NCBI GenBank assembly: GCA_000434215.1
Contig: HF999743.1
Coordinates: 12,477-24,517 of the forward strand
Direction: 5' to 3'
Origin: Bacteroides sp. CAG:144
Lineage (GTDB): Bacteria > Bacteroidota > Bacteroidia > Bacteroidales > UBA11471
Length of the DNA stretch: 12,041 nt
Shown here: piece by piece, positions 7,717 through 12,041 of the stretch
Numbering within the stretch: the first letter of the stretch is position 1
Layout: each line of letters begins with the position of its first letter
Position numbers and translations under genes: made by a program
Notes under the pieces: generated by a model
The model's database searches: none
The model's input: the letters and a program-made list of their open reading frames with translations, nothing else
What the model was told of the DNA's origin: nothing

Positions 7717-9215
7717 AAAATAGATTCGCCTTATACATTGCTTGTGTTCTATTGTCCGGTCTGTGCAGTTGCCTGCAAGACAAAGACAGCGTGGCATCGT
7801 GGACACCCGATCACGTCATTCGCGTATCGGGTATCTCAAAAGACGGATATACGCTTTATCTGGGCGACCGTTTCACTTGCAATCCGCAAATCACTTTCTC
7901 CGACAGCACACGGGCCGGAGACTATGATTACCGGTGGATTATCGGTAAAAACGAAATCATTTCCCGCGAAAAAAATCTCGACTGGGAAATAGCTTTGCCG
8001 ACCGACTATAAACTCAACAGCGAAATCCCCGGCGTATTTGTAGTGCATAATACGGTCAACGACCTCGAATTCCGCCAAACGTTTACTCTTACTCTCCTCA
8101 CTGGATATACGCCCGAGTATATGGCCATATACGAGACCGATGAGGGAAATATCGAATGGATGTCGTTACAAGGAACACCTTATGAGTGGACACGCACCTA
8201 CGAAGACATGATAGAGCGGGTGAATAGGACTACCGTGCCGGGACCTTTTATCGGGGCATTCAACTCGACCGACGAACTGGCTATTTTCAGCGGACACGAA
8301 CCCGATTACGGAGTTACCGTAAGCATGATCGACGCCGACGAAGACGACGACTTCGTAGCCAATGTAGGAGAAATCGTGGGTAATATCTACGGACGCGTGT
8401 ATCTGGGCAACGCCTCCCGGCTCGACATCAAAGATGTAACTTACGGGGAAGGAGCCAGCAAATACCTCATCAGCAACGGTACGCTGCACGTCTTCAACGG
8501 TCTTGAAAAACGTCTGCCCATGTACGACGAAAATACCTACATAAAAAGTACCGAAGTCGCTCAGACTGTTTCGTCGAAACAATTCATGCGTTTCAAGAAA
8601 GCAACTTTCGTACGCCATAATGACGGCCGTATAGGTTGTTTCCACACGTATAACGACCAAATGGAATGGATAACGATCGGTGGCGAACCGTTCATGCTCG
8701 ACACGATTTGCGGGTGTTTCACCCAAGCGACGGGAGAGGGCTCGAACAAACCTTATGACGTGTATCTTATCGGCGGACGCGACAATACGTATAAAATATA
8801 TCGCTTCCACGTCGATTACATCAAAACCCAAGTACAACCTATCGTCTATGACGACAGTTTCGACATACCGGCCGACTTAGTAGAAAAGGTTCGTTACTGG
8901 TTCGGCTCGTTTGGCGAGGAGTATGCTTTCTATGTTACCCAAGACGCCATTTACCGGTTTGACTACCATGACATGACGACCTTTACTCCGGCAACGGCAC
9001 CACTGATACAGTTCGACGGCGACAAAGAAATCCTCGACCTGTTTATTCTGCAAGGCAGTACCTTCCGCGACGAAGACGACTGCACGGTGGCCTTCCTCTA
9101 CGACACGAAAACAAGAAAAACCACACTCTACGTCTACGACACGGTAACCGGCCGCAAATATGCCGAATACATCGATCTGCTACCGGGTCGTGGCGTATTT
9201 TTCACAGCTCGATAA
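7713..9215 (+). CDS. PKD-like-family lipoprotein
   Basis: This is a 500-residue predicted lipoprotein. The frame is open further upstream, but the ATG at 7713 is chosen because only it yields a lipoprotein signal (MKNRFALY... to lipobox LCSC, Cys20) and it overlaps the previous stop as ATGA. After the Cys, residues about 30-140 resemble the PKD-like family found beside SusCD and DUF4843 genes: a strand with GYTLYLGDRFTCNPQITFS, a DYDYRWIIG strand containing the typical Trp, and VVHNTVNDLEFRQTFTLTL. Residues about 145-500 form a long beta-rich region with repeated sheet-turn units (for example DELAIFSGHEP, RVYLGNAS, YDVYLIGGRDNTYKIYRF, EEYAFYVTQDAIYRFDY), compatible with a propeller-like fold, though I cannot prove that. 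There is an acidic cluster at residues 207-213 (DADEDDD) and a CGC motif at 333-335. Probably a surface or periplasm-facing binding subunit; the ligand is unknown. It ends in tandem stops TAATAA. Confidence 0.83.
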   Translation: MKNRFALYIACVLLSGLCSCLQDKDSVASWTPDHVIRVSGISKDGYTLYLGDRFTCNPQITFSDSTRAGDYDYRWIIGKNEIISREKNLDWEIALPTDYKLNSEIPGVFVVHNTVNDLEFRQTFTLTLLTGYTPEYMAIYETDEGNIEWMSLQGTPYEWTRTYEDMIERVNRTTVPGPFIGAFNSTDELAIFSGHEPDYGVTVSMIDADEDDDFVANVGEIVGNIYGRVYLGNASRLDIKDVTYGEGASKYLISNGTLHVFNGLEKRLPMYDENTYIKSTEVAQTVSSKQFMRFKKATFVRHNDGRIGCFHTYNDQMEWITIGGEPFMLDTICGCFTQATGEGSNKPYDVYLIGGRDNTYKIYRFHVDYIKTQVQPIVYDDSFDIPADLVEKVRYWFGSFGEEYAFYVTQDAIYRFDYHDMTTFTPATAPLIQFDGDKEILDLFILQGSTFRDEDDCTVAFLYDTKTRKTTLYVYDTVTGRKYAEYIDLLPGRGVFFTAR

Positions 9216-9238
9216 TAAAAACACCTAATCCTGAATAT

Positions 9239-10132
9239 ATGAACGAAGAACGTCCCGTCATCGAATGTAGAAACGTTACACACTACTACGGCAAGAAACT
9301 CGTTTACGAAAACCTGAATATCGTCGTTCCCGAAGGCCATATCATGGGGCTTTTGGGGAAAAACGGCGCAGGAAAAAGTACGACCATAAATATCCTGAAC
9401 GGTTTTCTCGAACCCCGTTCGGGTCAATGCCTCATCTATGGAGAAGACACGCAGAACCTCTCTCCCGAAACGAAAAAACGCATCGGATACCTCATTGAAG
9501 GGCATATCCAGTACAGTTTCATGAACGTACACCAGATAGAGAAATTCTATTCGGGATTTTACGAAAACTGGAAAAGCGACGCCTATTGGTCTCTGATAAA
9601 CCGATTGAAAATCACACCGAAACAAAAAATATCGACCATGTCGTGCGGACAACGAGCCCAAGTCGCACTCGGACTCATTCTGGCACAAGATCCCGACCTG
9701 CTTATCCTCGATGACTTCTCGCTGGGTCTCGACCCCGGCTACCGCCGCCTCTTCATCGACTATATGCGGGAATACTGCAAAGCCGAACATAAAACCGTGT
9801 TTCTCACCTCACACATCATACAGGATATGGAACGGCTCATCGACGACATCATCATCATGGACTACAACCGCATGCTGGTACAAGGCCCAGTCAAGGACTT
9901 CACCGACCGCTTCAAAGGATTCACTTTCGACCTCGACCGCGATGACGTAGTTTTCGGGAAAGACGAAGCCGCAAATGTAGAGCATATCAACAACCATTAC
10001 GAGTTCTATACCTACGACGACGAGAATACCGTCAAAGAACTTCTCGACCGAAAAGGACTGGCATATAAAAATTTCGACCGTCTGCACATGACGCTCGAAG
10101 ATGCATTTATAGGTCTCACCGGCAAATATTAA
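9239..10132 (+). CDS. ABC transporter ATP-binding protein with variant motifs
   Basis: This 297-residue cytoplasmic ATPase is of the kind that pairs with ABC-2-type permeases. Walker A is GKNGAGKST at residues 40-48. The Q-loop region around 82-95 (RIGYLIEG...) has no obvious Gln at the expected spot. The signature at 134-138 reads MSCGQ where LSGGQ is usual. Walker B at 154-160 reads LLILDDF, so Asp159 stands where the catalytic Glu is expected and Phe replaces the usual Pro. The D-loop is SLGLDP at 161-166 and the switch His is His192 in LTSHIIQDME. Residues about 215-297 form the C-terminal extension common in this group. The gene begins 23 bases after the lipoprotein gene and lies six bases before the permease gene. 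It would power the membrane complex encoded next. Slow hydrolysis is possible from the Glu-to-Asp change, but the fold and nucleotide-binding elements are otherwise intact. Confidence 0.93.
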   Translation: MNEERPVIECRNVTHYYGKKLVYENLNIVVPEGHIMGLLGKNGAGKSTTINILNGFLEPRSGQCLIYGEDTQNLSPETKKRIGYLIEGHIQYSFMNVHQIEKFYSGFYENWKSDAYWSLINRLKITPKQKISTMSCGQRAQVALGLILAQDPDLLILDDFSLGLDPGYRRLFIDYMREYCKAEHKTVFLTSHIIQDMERLIDDIIIMDYNRMLVQGPVKDFTDRFKGFTFDLDRDDVVFGKDEAANVEHINNHYEFYTYDDENTVKELLDRKGLAYKNFDRLHMTLEDAFIGLTGKY

Positions 10133-10138
10133 AGATTT

Positions 10139-10822
10139 ATGAAACCGATATGGCATCTTTTCTATAAAGAGTGGATCAAAACCCGGACAGCTTTCTTCTG
10201 CTCGCTTTTGGTAGGCGTGGGAGTCGTATTCTATATTTTCATCGGCGTAGAAAATAAAATCACGCTCATGGGGGCTAAAAATTATACCCTGAATATTCTT
10301 TACAGCAACCCGCCCGTCATCTACTATTCGTTGTTGCGTTACTTGCCATTGCTCGCCGCCGTAAGCATCGGCATATCGCAATATGTTCCCGAAGTCGCCC
10401 AACGACGCATACGGCTCACTTTGCACCTGCCGGTAGGCAATCGCACACTTTTCATCGGTATGGCTTTCTACGGATTGTTGCTCATCACGATTTTCAATGC
10501 GATCGTTCTCGGATTTTTCCTCTGGAAAAACAGTTTCATTTTTCCGTCCGAAGTTACTATACCGGTACGTCATACCGTATGGGGTTGGTTTCTCGCCGGG
10601 TACTGGGTATACAACTATATCGCCTTTACAGCGCTTGAACCCAACCGTCTGCGCCAATTATTTTATGCGCTGACCGGTTTAATCGTGCTCTCGCTCTATT
10701 TCTACGATGTACCTTTCCACGGGGCTTACGGCTCATCGACACCCGTTCTTGCACTGCTGGCATTGCTTTCCTGCCCTCTTATTCTATTCAGCGGATACCG
10801 ATTAAATAAAGGAGAACGATAA
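10139..10822 (+). CDS. ABC-2-like transporter permease, six predicted helices
   Basis: This small 227-residue inner-membrane protein is probably the transmembrane subunit for the ATPase just upstream. Six hydrophobic segments are visible at about residues 17-37, 58-82, 103-129, 146-166, 172-190 and 200-220, the layout of an ABC-2-type permease. Between the second and third helices is VAQRRIRLTLHLPVGNRTL, a basic stretch of the type seen in ABC-2 permeases and likely a cytoplasmic coupling region. There is no signal peptide and no solute-binding domain, and ABC-2 proteins mostly export or move substrates within the envelope, so classic substrate import is not implied. The start is six bases after the ATPase stop. 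The TAA shares its last A with the next ATG, and the codons for the KGER tail carry a Shine-Dalgarno-like site for that gene. The substrate cannot be inferred. Confidence 0.87.
   Translation: MKPIWHLFYKEWIKTRTAFFCSLLVGVGVVFYIFIGVENKITLMGAKNYTLNILYSNPPVIYYSLLRYLPLLAAVSIGISQYVPEVAQRRIRLTLHLPVGNRTLFIGMAFYGLLLITIFNAIVLGFFLWKNSFIFPSEVTIPVRHTVWGWFLAGYWVYNYIAFTALEPNRLRQLFYALTGLIVLSLYFYDVPFHGAYGSSTPVLALLALLSCPLILFSGYRLNKGER
10810..10814 (+). promoter_or_regulatory. Shine-Dalgarno-like AGGAG before the DUF4857-like gene
   Basis: AGGAG lies within the last codons of the permease gene, with a 7-base spacer to the ATG at 10822. The spacing is ideal for a Shine-Dalgarno, which is rare in this phylum. It supports the chosen start and suggests translational coupling of the permease and the following membrane protein. 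Confidence 0.5.
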
Positions 10823-12041
10823 TGACACATAAGATACTGCACATCATCGCCGTTCTTTTTACGGCATTGGCCGCCGCACTGATACTGCCGCGTTTTTGTA
10901 AAAACAACCGGTCGTATTTTTCTCATCTCTATTCCGAGGCGGTCTATTCCGAAATTCTACAAGACTTCATTCTTTCCCATTACGAATACACTCGGGAAAA
11001 CGGCCAGATAAAAGCTTTTACGGCCTACCGCGATACACGGGGAAACGCCATAGACTACAAGGCGCTCGACTCGCTCTGTCCGTTGAACAATGCCGCACAA
11101 TTGGCGTTTGAAAACCGCTTTCCCGACACAATCTGCGGGCAGGAAGTTACACCCCGAGAGGCAGAAGAAGCTGTTTTCCGTCATCGCATCTCCGCACCTT
11201 CGCTCGATTACGGACTCTATGACCTCATAGACCGTTACAGCTACCGGTCGCAGAAGTTCAATACGCAAGACCTTATGCGGTTTACCCAAGAGGGCATAGA
11301 GTTTATTCTGCCCGAAAGCAACCGCATCGATACGGTAAAATCCGGATTGTTCAACCGGGCTTTGGCGCAAAACGATTTCGTCCCGCCGATGACCCGTATA
11401 TGGTCGCCCGCTAACCGTACCGACCTCGAACAACAAGGTTTCTTCCTGAATGACAGTAAAGGAAATCTCTTCCGTCTTTCCATGTCCGAAGGCGCACCTG
11501 TCGTCGAGCCGCTCAACCGCCCCGACGACAAGGAAATACTCCTTATGAGTTTCTGCGATGAAGAAGACTTTCTCGCCCTCGCCGTTACGACCGACGGAGA
11601 CAGCTATCTGCTGCCGCGCGACAGGTCGGGATACAGCCGATTGCCGTTACCCTCATTCTTAGGGAAAAGCGTATCTCTGTCGGGTAATCTGTTCTACTAT
11701 TTCTTTACCCTCGAATCGGACGACTCGACACAATACGTCGTTATCGACAAATCATTACGCCCCGTAAACAGGTACACGACCAAGCAAGTTACTCCCGAAC
11801 CGGCGTTCGACTTCTCGGCTTATCTTTTCCCGGTACGTATCACGCAGTCGGCCTACACCGGAATCAAAGTCCGGATAGGCGATCCTGCCAAATTCCTGTT
11901 CGTGAACCTTCTTTTGGCCCTACTTACTTTTTGCATACGCCGCCGGCAAAAATATTCCGTGGAAGTACTACTCATCGACACACTCATCGTCGCACTGTTA
12001 GGCATTTACGGAATGGCGGGAGCATTCGCCATTCCTTACCG
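10822..12041 (+). CDS. DUF4857-like membrane protein, partial (3' end outside window)
   Basis: The frame from ATG 10822 stays open to the window end, giving 406 residues and no stop. It begins MTHKILHIIAVLF with one hydrophobic helix at about residues 5-22 and no lipobox. A large soluble region follows (about 23-355), presumably periplasmic. It has strand-rich units such as GNLFRLSMSEGAPVVEPL, DFLALAVTTDGDSYLLPRD and LFYYFFTLESDD, suggestive of blade-like beta repeats. Near the end come a helix at about 358-372, a basic RRRQK stretch, and another helix at about 382-402; more may follow. This layout and the position after an ABC ATPase and permease match what I know as DUF4857, a Bacteroidota family of unknown function. 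The one-base overlap with the permease stop (TAATG) argues that it belongs to the same membrane complex, perhaps as its periplasmic arm. Family assignment is by recalled pattern and context. Confidence 0.8.
   Translation, partial: MTHKILHIIAVLFTALAAALILPRFCKNNRSYFSHLYSEAVYSEILQDFILSHYEYTRENGQIKAFTAYRDTRGNAIDYKALDSLCPLNNAAQLAFENRFPDTICGQEVTPREAEEAVFRHRISAPSLDYGLYDLIDRYSYRSQKFNTQDLMRFTQEGIEFILPESNRIDTVKSGLFNRALAQNDFVPPMTRIWSPANRTDLEQQGFFLNDSKGNLFRLSMSEGAPVVEPLNRPDDKEILLMSFCDEEDFLALAVTTDGDSYLLPRDRSGYSRLPLPSFLGKSVSLSGNLFYYFFTLESDDSTQYVVIDKSLRPVNRYTTKQVTPEPAFDFSAYLFPVRITQSAYTGIKVRIGDPAKFLFVNLLLALLTFCIRRRQKYSVEVLLIDTLIVALLGIYGMAGAFAIPY

Noticed and set aside
9216..9238. The 23-base A/T-rich gap before the ATPase gene, considered as an internal promoter or terminator
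   Set aside because: It is too short to hold a full Bacteroidota -33/-7 promoter, shows no dyad or T-run typical of a terminator, and begins with a second in-frame stop; it looks like a plain spacer.

Overview
This is a Bacteroidota window, most likely order Bacteroidales. That follows from back-to-back SusC/SusD pairs, SPase II lipoprotein signals on four proteins, DUF4843 and PKD-like lipoproteins, and mostly A/T-rich start contexts without a Shine-Dalgarno. Base composition is moderate and I could not fix the genus. All real genes are on the + strand and packed head to tail: the largest gap is 23 bases and several junctions touch or overlap. The window reads as the inside of one long operon, cut at both ends, so no promoter, terminator or regulator is in view. 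There is no RNA gene, CRISPR array, transposase or gene-free stretch above 300 bases.

Layout: (1) bases 2-688, the C-terminal part of a first SusC-like TonB-dependent receptor; (2) 690-2165, its SusD-like lipoprotein; (3) 2166-5519, a complete second SusC-like receptor with an N-terminal STN signalling domain; (4) 5524-6984, a second SusD-like lipoprotein, clearly paralogous to the first; (5) 7003-7716, a DUF4843-type lipoprotein; (6) 7713-9215, a PKD-like-family lipoprotein; (7) 9239-10132, an ABC ATPase with variant motifs; (8) 10139-10822, a small six-helix ABC-2-like permease; (9) 10822 to the window end, a DUF4857-like membrane protein that runs off the edge.

Likely joint function: the SusC/SusD pairs and the two extra lipoproteins would form cell-surface capture and outer-membrane import complexes powered by TonB. 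The ATPase, permease and DUF4857 protein would form an inner-membrane ATP-driven complex reaching into the periplasm. No glycoside hydrolase, polysaccharide lyase, sulfatase or sugar transporter is present, so a glycan role has no support in the window. The seven genes from the second SusC onward match in number the seven-gene Sus-like iron capture system reported for Capnocytophaga canimorsus, which takes iron from serotransferrin and was reported also in some Bacteroides, Prevotella and Odoribacter. I cannot confirm that system's exact gene content from memory, so iron or another non-sugar ligand is a hypothesis. The extra SusCD pair in front, the degenerate ATPase motifs and the DUF4857 protein are the least explained parts.
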